A stretch of 36,969 nucleotides of DNA from Planctomycetota bacterium (lineage in GTDB: Bacteria; Planctomycetota; PLA2; JAEUHO01): positions 1-36,969 of the forward strand of contig JASJAY010000057.1 of the NCBI GenBank assembly GCA_030066775.1, read 5' to 3'. Within the stretch, counting starts at the first letter, position 1; every line of letters begins with the position of its first letter. Below are positions 16,628 to 24,592 of the stretch, in pieces. The notes under the pieces were generated by a model. That model was not told the DNA's origin. It made no database searches and saw only the letters and a program-made list of their open reading frames with translations. Made by a program: the position numbers and the translations under genes.

Positions 16628-16632
16628 TCCAC

Positions 16633-17016
16633 ATGACGCGCACCACGACCGGTTTCGCCCACCAGCGACTCGACGCTTTCCACATCGCCATGGAGCTGAC
16701 GATCGGCATCGAGCGCCTCGCGGCCGACCTTCCGCGCGGTCACGCGGATCTGAAGGACCAGGTCCGGCGGGCGGCCTCGGCAACCATGCGGAACATCACC
16801 GAGGGCGCCAACCGCTGGGCGCCGCGCGACAAGGCTGCCCGGTTCGTCATCGCTCGGGGGGAGTGCGGCGAGTGCGATGCTGTGCTCGAGATGGTCCAGC
16901 GACTTCGCCTCGTCCCCGCCAGCCAGGCGCGACGACTCCGGCAGCTGGCCCACCGCGTCGGTGCAATGCTCACCGGACTCATCCAGCGCCATCACCAGGC
17001 CGACGCAACCGAATGA
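16633..17016 (+). CDS. Four-helix-bundle protein (23S rRNA IVP/S23 family)
   Basis: 127-residue small protein of the four-helix-bundle family (TIGR02436; related to proteins encoded in 23S rRNA intervening sequences and to the Avd accessory protein of diversity-generating retroelements). The pattern is typical: FAHQRLDAFHIAMELTIGIERLAADLPRGHADLKDQVRRAASATMRNITEGANR, with the conserved L-x-x-Q-x-R-R-A-A and N-I-x-E-G elements, then ARGECGECDAVLEM. No rRNA, reverse transcriptase or template/variable repeats surround it, so it is a free-standing copy. Members are thought to bind nucleic acids, but the role of free-standing ones is unknown. Its ribosome site is inside the hairpin 16550-16627. Confidence 0.88.
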   Translation: MTRTTTGFAHQRLDAFHIAMELTIGIERLAADLPRGHADLKDQVRRAASATMRNITEGANRWAPRDKAARFVIARGECGECDAVLEMVQRLRLVPASQARRLRQLAHRVGAMLTGLIQRHHQADATE

Positions 17017-17036
17017 GGCACTGCACCCGTCAGGAA

Positions 17037-17055
17037 GGGGTGTGCCTCACACCCC
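17037..17055. terminator. Hairpin between convergent genes, no T-tract
   Basis: GGGGTGTG-CCT-CACACCCC, a perfect 8-bp stem with a 3-base loop, sits in the 49-base gap between the convergent four-helix-bundle and OppC genes. Its position suits a bidirectional terminator, but neither side has a T-tract, so the call is tentative. Confidence 0.45.
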
Positions 17056-17065
17056 GTAGGCAGGA

Positions 17066-18370
17066 CTACGCCCTCAGTTTCGGATCGAGGGCGTCGCGGA
17101 GGCCGTCGCCGACCAGGTTGAGCATGGTCACGGTGGCGAAGATGGCCACGCCGGGGCACAGGATCATGTGCCACTCCTGGTCCTCGCGGCCCTCGTTCAG
17201 GACCATGCCCCAGGACGGCACGCTGACGTCGCCGAGCCCCAGGAACGAGAGCGTGGACTCGACGATGATCGCGCCAGCCACGCCGAACGTCGCGGCCACG
17301 ATCACGGGCGCGATGGCGTTGGGCAGGATGTGCCGGAACAGGATGCGTCCGCCCCCCAGACCCAGGCTGCGGGCCGCGGAGACGTAGTCGCGTGCGCGCT
17401 CGCGGATGAACTCGCCGCGCACGAGACGCGCGATGCCTGTCCATCCGACGATGCCGATCGCGACCATGATGATGAAGATCGATTTGACGTCGAAGAGCGC
17501 CACGATGGTGAGGATCAGGAACAGGCCGGGTACGCAGATCACGATCTCGATCAGGCGCATGATGAAGAGATCGGTTCGCCCCCCCACATAGCCCGCGATG
17601 GCGCCCATGATGGTGCCGATCGTCACGTAGATGCCCACCGCAACGAGACCGACCGTCAGGCTGATGCGGGTGCCGTAGAGCAGGCGCGCGAAGAGGTCGC
17701 GACCGACCTTGTCCGTGCCGAGGATGTGGACTTCGCCGTCCTCGAAGTCCATGACGTTGCGATACCGGTCCTTCGCTGCAGGTAGCTGTTCGCGGTGCCC
17801 ATACGGCACGAAGGTGAACACGGCCGTGTGCTCCTGCCCGGCTGCCGCGTACTCCTTGGACTGCTGCCGGTAGTCGATGTACGGCGCACTCGTCAGGAGC
17901 CAGGAGACCCCGAAGGCCTGGAGCAGCACGAGGCCGATCGTCAGCGGTAGCGCGACCTTCGAGACCCAGAAGCGCATGGTCTCGTACGTCTCGCGCGCGA
18001 CACTCGCGACCTTGGCGTAGATCCAGATACCACCCTGCACGACCGCCCACAGCGTGGTCATCACGAGCAGCATGTTGAAGAACCGGTCGACGCCGTTGGT
18101 CCAGTAGTTCGTGTCGAACATCCGGCTGAGCCACGGATAGCTGGTGTCGCCGCCCGGCGGTTCCCAGACCAGCGGCAGTCCGGAGCTGATCACGGGTGCG
18201 TAGATCGCAAGCAGGACGAGCACGATGGTGCCGCGGAGGCCCCAGCGCGCCGTGTGCTTCTTGTGGAACATGCGCCCGACGATGGCCCACTGCGACTCGG
18301 CGCGATGATGGCGCTTGCCGGTCGTGGCGGGTGCGCTGGGCGCGCTGCTGGTTTCGCTGGACGCGTTCAT
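17066..18370 (-). CDS. OppC-type permease with large periplasmic/membrane insertion
   Basis: 434-residue permease of the Opp/Dpp family, against about 300 for ordinary OppC. The canonical parts are present: first helix about 45-63, then only at residue 215 VHILGTDKVGRDLFARLLYGTRISLTVG, further helices, EAA loop VSAARSLGLGGGRILFRHILPN, and GDGLRDALDPKLRA at the end. Residues about 65-215 are an insertion with two additional predicted membrane helices (about 96-118 and 138-160) and a polar segment. N-terminal 25 residues are Ser/Ala-rich and cytoplasmic. ATG 18370 overlaps the OppB stop as ATGA. Last gene of the second opp operon; no ATPase gene nearby. Role as permease secure, purpose of the insertion unknown. 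Confidence 0.9.
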   Translation of the reverse strand: MNASSETSSAPSAPATTGKRHHRAESQWAIVGRMFHKKHTARWGLRGTIVLVLLAIYAPVISSGLPLVWEPPGGDTSYPWLSRMFDTNYWTNGVDRFFNMLLVMTTLWAVVQGGIWIYAKVASVARETYETMRFWVSKVALPLTIGLVLLQAFGVSWLLTSAPYIDYRQQSKEYAAAGQEHTAVFTFVPYGHREQLPAAKDRYRNVMDFEDGEVHILGTDKVGRDLFARLLYGTRISLTVGLVAVGIYVTIGTIMGAIAGYVGGRTDLFIMRLIEIVICVPGLFLILTIVALFDVKSIFIIMVAIGIVGWTGIARLVRGEFIRERARDYVSAARSLGLGGGRILFRHILPNAIAPVIVAATFGVAGAIIVESTLSFLGLGDVSVPSWGMVLNEGREDQEWHMILCPGVAIFATVTMLNLVGDGLRDALDPKLRA

Positions 18371-19842
18371 TCGAGCGACACCCGGGGATCGACGGCGGCG
18401 TAGAGCAGGTCGGCGATGAGCAGACCGACGAGCGTGAGCATGGCCGAGATGAGCGAGACGCCCATGACGACGTTGTAGTCCTTCTGGAAGATCGCGTTGA
18501 TCATCAGATCGCCGAAGCCCGGGATCTGGAAGATGTACTCGATGACGACACTACCGGCGAGCAGGATGGGCAGCGCGGTGCCGAGCAGGGTGATCAGCGG
18601 CATCATGCCGTTGCGCACCGCGTGCTTCCAGAGCACGACGCTCTCCTTCATGCCCTTCGCACGCGCGGTGCGGATGTAGTCGCTCTTCATCACCTCGAGC
18701 ATGCCGGACCGGGCCTGGCGCGAGATGTAGGCGAGGGAGCCGTACGTGTAGCAGAAGAGCGGCAACACCAGGTGCCAGAGCACGTTGCCGAAGTGGTCCC
18801 ACGTGTTCCACGCGCGGGCTTCCGGATCCTCGAACTGGCTGATCGGGAACCACTCGAGCTCGACGGCGAAGAGCCTCTGCACCACCGTCGCCATGAGGAA
18901 GGACGGGATGCTGTAGAGCATGAAGAGCACGACGGCGCTGCTCTGATCGAGCCACGAGTTGTGCTTCGCCGCGCTCGTCACGCCGGTGAAGACGGCGAGC
19001 ACCCAGGCGATCAGGAACGAGGGGACGGCAAGGGAGAGCGAGTACTTGAGCTTGCTCAGGATGATCCCGAGCACGTTCTCCTTCGTTCGCGAGGAGAGCC
19101 CGAAGTCGCCCGTGGCGAGGTTGCCCCAATAGCGACCGAACTGGGTATCGGACACGGCGATCCAGGCCCGCTCCCAGCCGTCGTCCCGGTACGACCAGCG
19201 CCCCTTCTCCTCGCGCTCGGCGTACCACTTCTTCCAGTTCTCGACGACGGCGGCCCGTTCGGACCTCGTGGCCCCCGGCTTCCAGTTCAGCAGCGAGCTG
19301 GCGAGGCGGCGGTTCTCCTCGTCCTTCTCGCGATCCTCCTCGATCTCCTCCTCGGTCGGCTGCGCGCCCTTCTCGTAGATCGTCTTGAACTGATAGGCCG
19401 AGAGCTTCAGATAGCGCAGGACACCGGTCTGGAGCTCCGGATCGTCAGCCGTCGACTCGAGCAAGCCGACCAGCACCGGGACCGCGTAGTCGCCCCAGTC
19501 CTCGAGCCGGCGCGTGGCCTGCTTGACGCGGCCCGAGCCGTGCACCTGCACACCATCGCGCAGCACCACGATCTCGGCCTTGACCTCGTTGGCCTCGAGC
19601 CCGGTCCAGTCGTTCCAGAAGCGCGGGCGGTTCAGCGCGAACTGCTCGCGGAACATGCGCGCGCTCTGGTTCTCGCGCTCGCGGTTCTCGAGGTCCTCGG
19701 TCGCGTCCTCGCCGAACCCCTTCTGGCTCCCGGAGCCCGCGGGCTCGCCCGGCGAGAGCGTCATGACGGCCCAGATCATGAGCGAGATCCCCAGGAACGT
19801 GGGGATCATGATCAACAGGCGTTTGACTACGTATGTGAGCAC
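18367..19842 (-). CDS. OppB-type permease with about 155-residue extracytoplasmic insertion
   Basis: 491-residue OppB permease, against about 310-340 normally. N-terminus MLTYVVKRLLIMIPTFLGIS is the standard first helix. The family segment that should read as one block is split: FREQFALNRPRFWNDW (64-79) and TQFGRYWGNLATGDFG (233-248) are separated by about 155 residues. That insertion is highly charged; residues about 107-150 (A..RLEDWGDYAVPVLVGLL...) look like a HEAT-type helical repeat and 160-185 is Glu/Arg-rich. The later helices and the EAA loop EVMKSDYIRTARAKGMKES are normal, ending AAVDPRVSLE. Start is GTG 19842, six bases after the binding-protein stop; no Shine-Dalgarno is visible, so coupling to the upstream gene is likely. 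Confidence 0.9.
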   Translation of the reverse strand: MLTYVVKRLLIMIPTFLGISLMIWAVMTLSPGEPAGSGSQKGFGEDATEDLENRERENQSARMFREQFALNRPRFWNDWTGLEANEVKAEIVVLRDGVQVHGSGRVKQATRRLEDWGDYAVPVLVGLLESTADDPELQTGVLRYLKLSAYQFKTIYEKGAQPTEEEIEEDREKDEENRRLASSLLNWKPGATRSERAAVVENWKKWYAEREEKGRWSYRDDGWERAWIAVSDTQFGRYWGNLATGDFGLSSRTKENVLGIILSKLKYSLSLAVPSFLIAWVLAVFTGVTSAAKHNSWLDQSSAVVLFMLYSIPSFLMATVVQRLFAVELEWFPISQFEDPEARAWNTWDHFGNVLWHLVLPLFCYTYGSLAYISRQARSGMLEVMKSDYIRTARAKGMKESVVLWKHAVRNGMMPLITLLGTALPILLAGSVVIEYIFQIPGFGDLMINAIFQKDYNVVMGVSLISAMLTLVGLLIADLLYAAVDPRVSLE

Positions 19843-19848
19843 GGGGGG

Positions 19849-21897
19849 CTACTTGGCCCGCGGCACGTAGAGCGGGAAGAGGCGGATGAACGGCCGGCTC
19901 TTCCACCGGTCCGCCTTGCTCGGGTCCGACAACTTGGTCGTGTCGTACACGAACGCCGACTGCACCGTGAACAGGAACGTGTACGGCTGCAGGCTGGCGA
20001 TCCGCTTGTGGGCGGCGCTCTGGATCTCGACGCGCTTCTCGAGGTCGAACGTGTAGCGCGCCTCGTCGATCAACCGGTCCACTTCGGGATCCGAGAACTC
20101 GATGAAGTTCGACGACTCCGGGTCCTCGATCTGATCGCTGTGCCAGATCTGGGCCATGCTGCTGTCCCAGCCGGTCGTGTCCCAGAACAGCGCGGTGATG
20201 TCGAAGTTGCGGTCGCTGAGCCGCTTCGAGAACTGGCCCCACTGGAGCGGCTCGAGCTCGAGGCGCACACCGACCTTCGCCAGGTCCTCGCGGAACACCT
20301 CGAAGAGCGACTTGAAGAACGTCGTCGTCGGGATCATGGCCTTGACGCGGAACTCGCGCACCTCGCCATCGACCTCCCGCTCGAGCACGCCGTTCCCGTC
20401 CGCGTCCGTCCAGCCTGCCTCGGCCAGGAGCGCGCGCGCCTTCTCGAGGTCGTAGGGCAGCGGCTCGAGGTCCTTCGGATACGTGGGCGCGTGCATGGAC
20501 TGCGGGCCCGTAACGATCTTGCCCTTCCCCGCCTGGGTGACATCGAGCATGCGCTGGCGGTTGCAGGCATAGGTCATGGCCGTGCGCACCTTGACGTCGC
20601 GGAAGAAGGGGTGCGTGTTCTTGTACGCAATGAACGGATAGCCCGTGCTCCAGGCCCAGTGCACGGCCCACTTCCCGCTCTTGAACTCCTCACGATTCTC
20701 GATCCGTTTCGTGAAGTCGGGCGCGAGGTAGGAAGCGTAGGCGAATGCGCCGCCTTCGAACTTCGTGTAGCTCAGCTCGCGGGCAGGGAACATCTCTCGC
20801 TCGATGATCTTGACCGTCGGCAGCTGACCCCAGTAGTCGTCGTTGCGGCGCACGACCATGCGCGTCTCGGGGTCGTAGGAGGCGAGGTAGTAGGGCCCCG
20901 TGCCGACCCAGTGGAAGTCGCGCCCAAACCAGTGCTCATTGAACTGGGAGGCACGCGTTGCAGGGTCGAAGGCGTCCCCGTTCTCGTCGTAGCCGTAGAT
21001 GAACTCCGGCAGAGCCGCGACGAGGTTCAGGTTGGCGCCGATCGACGTGAAGCTGCTCTTGTTCCAGTGCAGGATGAAGCAGTGGTCGTCCACGACCTCG
21101 GGCCGATCGAGGTCCTTCAAGTACGAGCGCAGGTGCGCTGCGCGCACGTCCCCGTCCAGCACGAGATCGAACGTGAACTTCCAGTCGTGGGCGGTCATGA
21201 AGTTCTCGCCCTTGAGGTGCGGGTACTTGTTCAGGTCGACCTGGGGCGTGTGCCAGCGCACGCCCGGGCGCAGCCAGAAGATCCACGTCTTGTAGTCGGG
21301 GCTGACCTCGACCCGGTAGGCCATGGACGGCTTGTACTTGTAGGGGTCCTGGCTGTGGGGCGCGGCGAGGTACTCGTCGCAGTACACGCGGATATAGCGG
21401 CTGACCGAGCCGTCGCTCAAGGTGAGCGGGTTGAGGTCGGCGGGCGCCGAGCCGTACCAGAGCGTCAGCTTGCCGTCGGGATCCACCCGCGGATCGTCGA
21501 GGGACGGGTACTCGGGCCAGTTGGGGTCGGGCTGGAGGTAGTTCTTCCCGTAGCTGCCCCAGAGCTTCGCGGCGCGCCCCTTCATCCACTTCGGCGGCTC
21601 GTCGTTCCAGGCGATGGCTTCCATCTGGTCCGGCTCGGGGACGACGTCCTCGCCGGTCGGCGCGGTGCCGCCACCAGACCCACCCTGCACGAACTTGCCC
21701 TTCCGGATCGTCCGATCGAGCTTCGAGATGGTGCCTTCCTGGCGGTCGATCACGGCTTCGAGCCCGCTGATGCGCGTGCCGAGCCGCTCCATGCGGTCTT
21801 CCCACTTGGTGTTCTGCCAGAACGAGAGTCCCACCACGCCGACGAGCATGAAGATGCCCACCACCTTGAGGAGGGCGAGGACCGGGTTGTCGCGCAC
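19849..21897 (-). CDS. Membrane-tethered peptide-binding protein (family 5) with coiled-coil stalk
   Basis: 682-residue solute-binding protein of family 5. Start set at GTG 21897, which has GGAGG seven bases upstream; an in-frame ATG at 21999 would add a basic, unconserved leader. Residues 6-26 form a membrane anchor with no lipobox Cys. Residues about 28-65 have heptad-like spacing (KWEDRMERLGTRISGLEAVI...) and should form a coiled coil, followed by a Gly-rich linker. The binding domain starts near 140 (LTLWYGSAPADLNPLTLSDG) and has family marks such as FWLRPGVRWHTP, MTAHDWKFTFDLVLDG, VGTGPYYLASYDPETRMVVRRNDDYWG and YACNRQRMLDVT. First gene of the second opp operon, driven by the promoter at 21970-21999. 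Substrate unknown. Confidence 0.9.
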   Translation of the reverse strand: MRDNPVLALLKVVGIFMLVGVVGLSFWQNTKWEDRMERLGTRISGLEAVIDRQEGTISKLDRTIRKGKFVQGGSGGGTAPTGEDVVPEPDQMEAIAWNDEPPKWMKGRAAKLWGSYGKNYLQPDPNWPEYPSLDDPRVDPDGKLTLWYGSAPADLNPLTLSDGSVSRYIRVYCDEYLAAPHSQDPYKYKPSMAYRVEVSPDYKTWIFWLRPGVRWHTPQVDLNKYPHLKGENFMTAHDWKFTFDLVLDGDVRAAHLRSYLKDLDRPEVVDDHCFILHWNKSSFTSIGANLNLVAALPEFIYGYDENGDAFDPATRASQFNEHWFGRDFHWVGTGPYYLASYDPETRMVVRRNDDYWGQLPTVKIIEREMFPARELSYTKFEGGAFAYASYLAPDFTKRIENREEFKSGKWAVHWAWSTGYPFIAYKNTHPFFRDVKVRTAMTYACNRQRMLDVTQAGKGKIVTGPQSMHAPTYPKDLEPLPYDLEKARALLAEAGWTDADGNGVLEREVDGEVREFRVKAMIPTTTFFKSLFEVFREDLAKVGVRLELEPLQWGQFSKRLSDRNFDITALFWDTTGWDSSMAQIWHSDQIEDPESSNFIEFSDPEVDRLIDEARYTFDLEKRVEIQSAAHKRIASLQPYTFLFTVQSAFVYDTTKLSDPSKADRWKSRPFIRLFPLYVPRAK

Positions 21898-21969
21898 AGG
21901 ATGACCTCCGGAACCGGCGGAAGGGCGCCGCTTGCCGACCGCGCGCGCCTCCCCCGCGAAGAGCCCGGG

Positions 21970-21999
21970 ATCGTACCGGTGCCTTCGGAGGGGGGTCAA
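21970..21999 (-). promoter_or_regulatory. Sigma70-like promoter of the second opp operon
   Basis: On the minus strand TTGACC-N18-TACGAT. Transcription would begin about 65 bases before GTG 21897, leaving a leader with GGAGG. One of the two promoters in the window where both boxes are visible. Confidence 0.6.
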
Positions 22000-22078
22000 G
22001 CGAGCCCGGAGGGATCGACCGGGTCGTGGGGCTGGACCCGTCGGGAGATGGATCCGGGCGTCCGCGCGGGGCTCCGTG

Positions 22079-22084
22079 TAGAGT
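22079..22084 (+). promoter_or_regulatory. TAGAGT -10-like box, 10 nt before ATG
   Basis: TAGAGT ends ten bases before ATG 22095. The gap CCAACACCCG has no Shine-Dalgarno, so the mRNA would be leaderless or nearly so. No -35 box recognised. The rest of the divergent gap (21898-22094) holds only a 6-bp hairpin, CGGGTC-N9-GACCCG, at 22020-22040. Confidence 0.35.
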
Positions 22085-22094
22085 CCAACACCCG

Positions 22095-22862
22095 ATGCAG
22101 CTCCGGGTTCTCGGTTGTGCGGGGGGCAGCGCGCCAGAGCAGCGCCTGTCCGGCTACCTGCTCGATGGCGTCCTCGCCATCGACGCCGGTTCCCTCACCA
22201 CGGCCCTGACGGTGGACGAACAGCGGGCCGTCGAGGCGGTGGCCCTCACCCACGGCCACCTCGACCACGTCTGGAGCCTGCCGCTCTTCCTGGCCAACCG
22301 GTTCGGCGGCGCCAAGGTCACGTGCAACCTCTACGCCTCCGCCTTCACGATGGAGACGATCCGCACCCACCTCTTCAACGACCGCATCTGGCCCGACTTC
22401 ACCCAGGCCAAGGTCGCGAACGTGCCCCTGGTCGAGTTCCACGACGTGGAGCCGGGCGACGAGGTGCGCGTCCTCGACCGCTACGACGTCAAGGCGATCC
22501 CCCTCGACCACACGGTGCCCTGCCAGGGCTACCGCATCCGCACGGAGGCGGGCTCGATCATCGTCTGCGGCGACACGTCCACGACCGAGCTCCTCTGGCA
22601 GGTCGCCGACCGCACGGACGACCTGAAGGGCATCCTGATCGAGTGCAGCTTCACGGACGACCTGCACGAGCTCGCCCACGCGAGCGGCCACATGACGCCG
22701 GACCTCCTCGGCCAGGACCTCAAGAAGCTGCACAAGGACGTGCCGATCCACGTCATGCACCTGAAGCCGGGCTATGGCCCGGGCATCACCGCGGCGCTGA
22801 ACGCCCTCGGTGACGATCGCATCCACATCCTCCAGCAGGACGCGGTCATCGACGTCGAGTAG
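22095..22862 (+). CDS. Metallo-beta-lactamase-fold phosphodiesterase, class II cyclic-nucleotide PDE-like
   Basis: 255-residue metallohydrolase. Zinc-ligand elements are all present: T-H53-G-H55-L-D57-H58, H139 in PLDHTVPC, D160 in VCGDTS, and the late His pair H199 (SGHM) and H222 (MHLKP). The beginning (VLGCAGGSAPEQRLSGYLLDGVLAIDAGS) and the spacing of the SGHM...MHLKP part are those of class II cAMP phosphodiesterases, which cleave 3',5'-cyclic nucleotides, though other beta-lactamase-fold phosphodiesterases are possible. No signal peptide, so cytosolic. ATG 22095 was chosen because the fold starts there; an upstream in-frame ATG at 22026 adds a poor Gly/Pro-rich leader. It is divergent from the opp operon and lies within 2 kb of a class III nucleotide cyclase gene. 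Confidence 0.82.
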   Translation: MQLRVLGCAGGSAPEQRLSGYLLDGVLAIDAGSLTTALTVDEQRAVEAVALTHGHLDHVWSLPLFLANRFGGAKVTCNLYASAFTMETIRTHLFNDRIWPDFTQAKVANVPLVEFHDVEPGDEVRVLDRYDVKAIPLDHTVPCQGYRIRTEAGSIIVCGDTSTTELLWQVADRTDDLKGILIECSFTDDLHELAHASGHMTPDLLGQDLKKLHKDVPIHVMHLKPGYGPGITAALNALGDDRIHILQQDAVIDVE

Positions 22863-22870
22863 ATGCGGCG

Positions 22871-23788
22871 CTAGCCGCCGAGGATGCGGGCGAAGCGTTC
22901 CTCGCGGGCCTGCTTGCCCACGCCGCCGTCGAAGGGGCCGCCGTAGTCGGCGAGGACCGGCTCGAGCGCTTGGATGCGCACCTCGGCGGGCGGGTGGTTC
23001 GCCCACGTGTCGAGCTTCCGCTTCGGCGAGGCCTTCAGGTACTGGCTGAGCGCCGACGCGTCGTAGCCGGTGTCATAGAGGATGAACGCGCCCTCGCGAT
23101 CGGCTTCGAGCTCCGTCGCGCGGCCGTACCCGGTCTCGACGAGCCCCGTCGCGAAGTCCTGGGCCATCTCCCCCATCAGGGCAGGGACGTTCTGCGCGAG
23201 CATCTGGTCGCCCGCGTCGGCGGCGCCCGCCACGATGCCCATCATCATCTTCCCGAAGGCGGCACCGCTCTTCTGCTTGCGGATGATCGACTCGGCGTGC
23301 TGCAGGTTCACGTGCGCCATCTCGTGGGCGAGGATCGCGGCGACCTCGTCTTCGCTTTCGCAGCGCATGAGCGCGCCGCGGGTGATGAACACGAACCCGC
23401 CGGGGCCGCTGATGCCGTTGGCCTCGTCGGTGTCGAGCACGGCGAAGTGGTAGCCGCCATACGTGCCCTTGAGGCGCGAGGAGAGCTCGACGATCGACGC
23501 GCCGATCTTGCGCACGTAGTCCTGGCGCTCGCGATTCGGATCGAGGCCGTAGCGTGCGATCACCTCGGCCGCGACGGCGCGGCCCAGGTAGTACTCCTGC
23601 TCCGGCGAGAACTTCGTGGCCTGCTGACGGGCCATCTCGATCGGCCCGCTGGCCGCGGCGCGCGCGACTTCGCTGAACTGACCGCCCACCGCGCTGCCCA
23701 CGAGGTTCCCGGCGACGTCGCTGGCGCTGCAGGCCGTGAGGCCCAGCAGCACGCCGGCGAGCGCGAACCCGCGCCAGACTCCGTTCAT
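22871..23788 (-). CDS. M48-family metalloprotease lipoprotein
   Basis: 305-residue lipoprotein with signal peptide and lipobox LTAC (Cys20), so anchored in the cell envelope. It carries the zinc site of M48 peptidases: H155-E-M-A-H159 with third ligand E226 in ELEAD, followed by the conserved NHPP (His265). The overall layout (FSPEQEYYLGRAVAAEV, GPGGFVFITRGAL) is that of BepA/LoiP-type periplasmic proteases that deal with misassembled outer-membrane proteins. ATG 23788 is preceded by GGGGAGGGAG; the frame upstream overlaps the SH3b gene in another frame and is not used. It follows the SH3b gene by 40 bases on the same strand, and the two are probably co-transcribed. It ends eight bases from the convergent PDE gene. 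Confidence 0.92.
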   Translation of the reverse strand: MNGVWRGFALAGVLLGLTACSASDVAGNLVGSAVGGQFSEVARAAASGPIEMARQQATKFSPEQEYYLGRAVAAEVIARYGLDPNRERQDYVRKIGASIVELSSRLKGTYGGYHFAVLDTDEANGISGPGGFVFITRGALMRCESEDEVAAILAHEMAHVNLQHAESIIRKQKSGAAFGKMMMGIVAGAADAGDQMLAQNVPALMGEMAQDFATGLVETGYGRATELEADREGAFILYDTGYDASALSQYLKASPKRKLDTWANHPPAEVRIQALEPVLADYGGPFDGGVGKQAREERFARILGG

Positions 23789-23828
23789 CGGTCCGCTCCC
23801 TCCCCTGCGGTCCCGCCGTGTCGCTGTA

Positions 23829-24407
23829 TCAGCTGCCGGCAGGCTTGGTCCGTCGACCGCCCGGGCGACCCAGGCGTCCCTCGGCGACGAACGCCTTGAT
23901 CTCTTCGAGCGTCGGCTTGATCGCCTCGACCAGCTCGTCGAGCTGCTTGTAGGCGAGCTTGAGTGCCGCCGAGCTCGCCTGCTTGTGCTTCGACTCGCTC
24001 GACTCATCGAACTGGCGGCCCGCCGCGACGACGTCGCGCTGGCTCACGCGACCCGTGCCGCGCGCCGTGCGCCGCGTGGACAGCTGGCCACCCTGGCTGA
24101 GCGCGAAGGGCTCGGCGGTCTTGTTCAGGCGCAGCCAGCCGGTCGCGCCGGCCGTGGTGCCCTGGTACTCGGTGACGCGCGCCCAGGCGCCGCGCACCTC
24201 CTCGATCTTCACGCGCGTGCCGTAGGGCAGCACCTTCACGGCCTTCGAGAGGGCCCGGGGCTGCTCCGTCAGCGGCGTGCCGCTGCGGGCGAAGACGGCG
24301 CGCTGCGACCCGACCTGGGTCTGGGCGGGATCGGCGTCGGCCGGGGCCGCCAGGAGGCAGGCCGCGGCCGCAATCAGCACAGCGGTGAGGATGGAAGCGA
24401 GACGCAT
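23829..24407 (-). CDS. Secreted SH3b-domain protein
   Basis: 192-residue periplasmic protein: signal peptide 1-25 (cleavage after ADA), bacterial SH3 domain about 37-96 (LPYGTRVKIEEVRGAWARVTEY...ATGWLRL), then a basic linker and a C-terminal helical part (about 130-178) rich in Lys/Ala/Leu/Glu. Bacterial SH3 domains commonly bind peptidoglycan or proteins. ATG 24407 has GGAGG five bases upstream; an upstream in-frame ATG at 24449 is less suited. It is the first gene of a two-gene unit with the M48 protease, so it may be an adaptor or partner for it. Precise role unknown. Confidence 0.85.
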   Translation of the reverse strand: MRLASILTAVLIAAAACLLAAPADADPAQTQVGSQRAVFARSGTPLTEQPRALSKAVKVLPYGTRVKIEEVRGAWARVTEYQGTTAGATGWLRLNKTAEPFALSQGGQLSTRRTARGTGRVSQRDVVAAGRQFDESSESKHKQASSAALKLAYKQLDELVEAIKPTLEEIKAFVAEGRLGRPGGRRTKPAGS

Positions 24408-24438
24408 GGGAACCTCCGGATCGGTTCGCGCAGGACAG

Positions 24439-24444
24439 ACAGTA
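24439..24444 (-). promoter_or_regulatory. Extended -10 box (TGTGTACTGT) of the SH3b-M48 unit
   Basis: On the minus strand TGTG precedes TACTGT, 31 bases before ATG 24407. A weak TTGCGC lies 19 bases further upstream. Placement suits a short leader that carries the GGAGG of the SH3b gene. Confidence 0.4.
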
Positions 24445-24508
24445 CACATTCGAACCCCCCAATGCGCAAATCACGCTCCCGACCGGCGCCGAACCGCCGC
24501 TTCGGCCC

Positions 24509-24534
24509 CCGGAGCCCCAGATCTGGGCCTCCGG
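24509..24534. repeat. GC-rich palindrome downstream of the cyclase gene
   Basis: CCGGAG-C-CCCAGATCTGGG-C-CTCCGG is a 26-base palindrome with one mismatched pair in each arm. It lies 60-85 bases beyond the cyclase stop codon on the minus strand. No T-tract follows on that strand, so it is either a Rho-assisted terminator/mRNA-protecting hairpin or a binding site. Confidence 0.45.
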
Positions 24535-24540
24535 ACGATT

Positions 24541-24554
24541 TGAACGCTCGTTCA
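24541..24554. promoter_or_regulatory. Palindromic site TGAACGCTCGTTCA
   Basis: Six-base half-sites TGAACG and CGTTCA flank a 2-base centre. The core GAAC-N4-GTTC matches the shape of Gram-positive-type LexA boxes, and TetR-type operators can look alike. It is between the cyclase and SH3b genes; no lexA or damage gene is in the window. Confidence 0.3.
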
Positions 24555-24592
24555 GCATGCTCGCCGTGCCCTGCTTCGGGGACACCGGCGCG

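Noticed and set aside
16550..17055. Diversity-generating retroelement or 23S rRNA intervening sequence
   Set aside because: The four-helix-bundle protein is related to Avd and IVS proteins, but there is no reverse transcriptase, no template/variable repeat pair and no rRNA in the window.
7064..21897. Recent duplication of the opp operon
   Set aside because: The two sets share family motifs only; their insertions, lengths and N-termini differ, so they are old paralogues or separate acquisitions, not a recent repeat.
22865..22878. Small hairpin GCGGC-GCTA-GCCGC between the PDE and M48 genes as a terminator
   Set aside because: Only a 5-bp stem, partly inside the M48 stop region, and no T-tract on either side.
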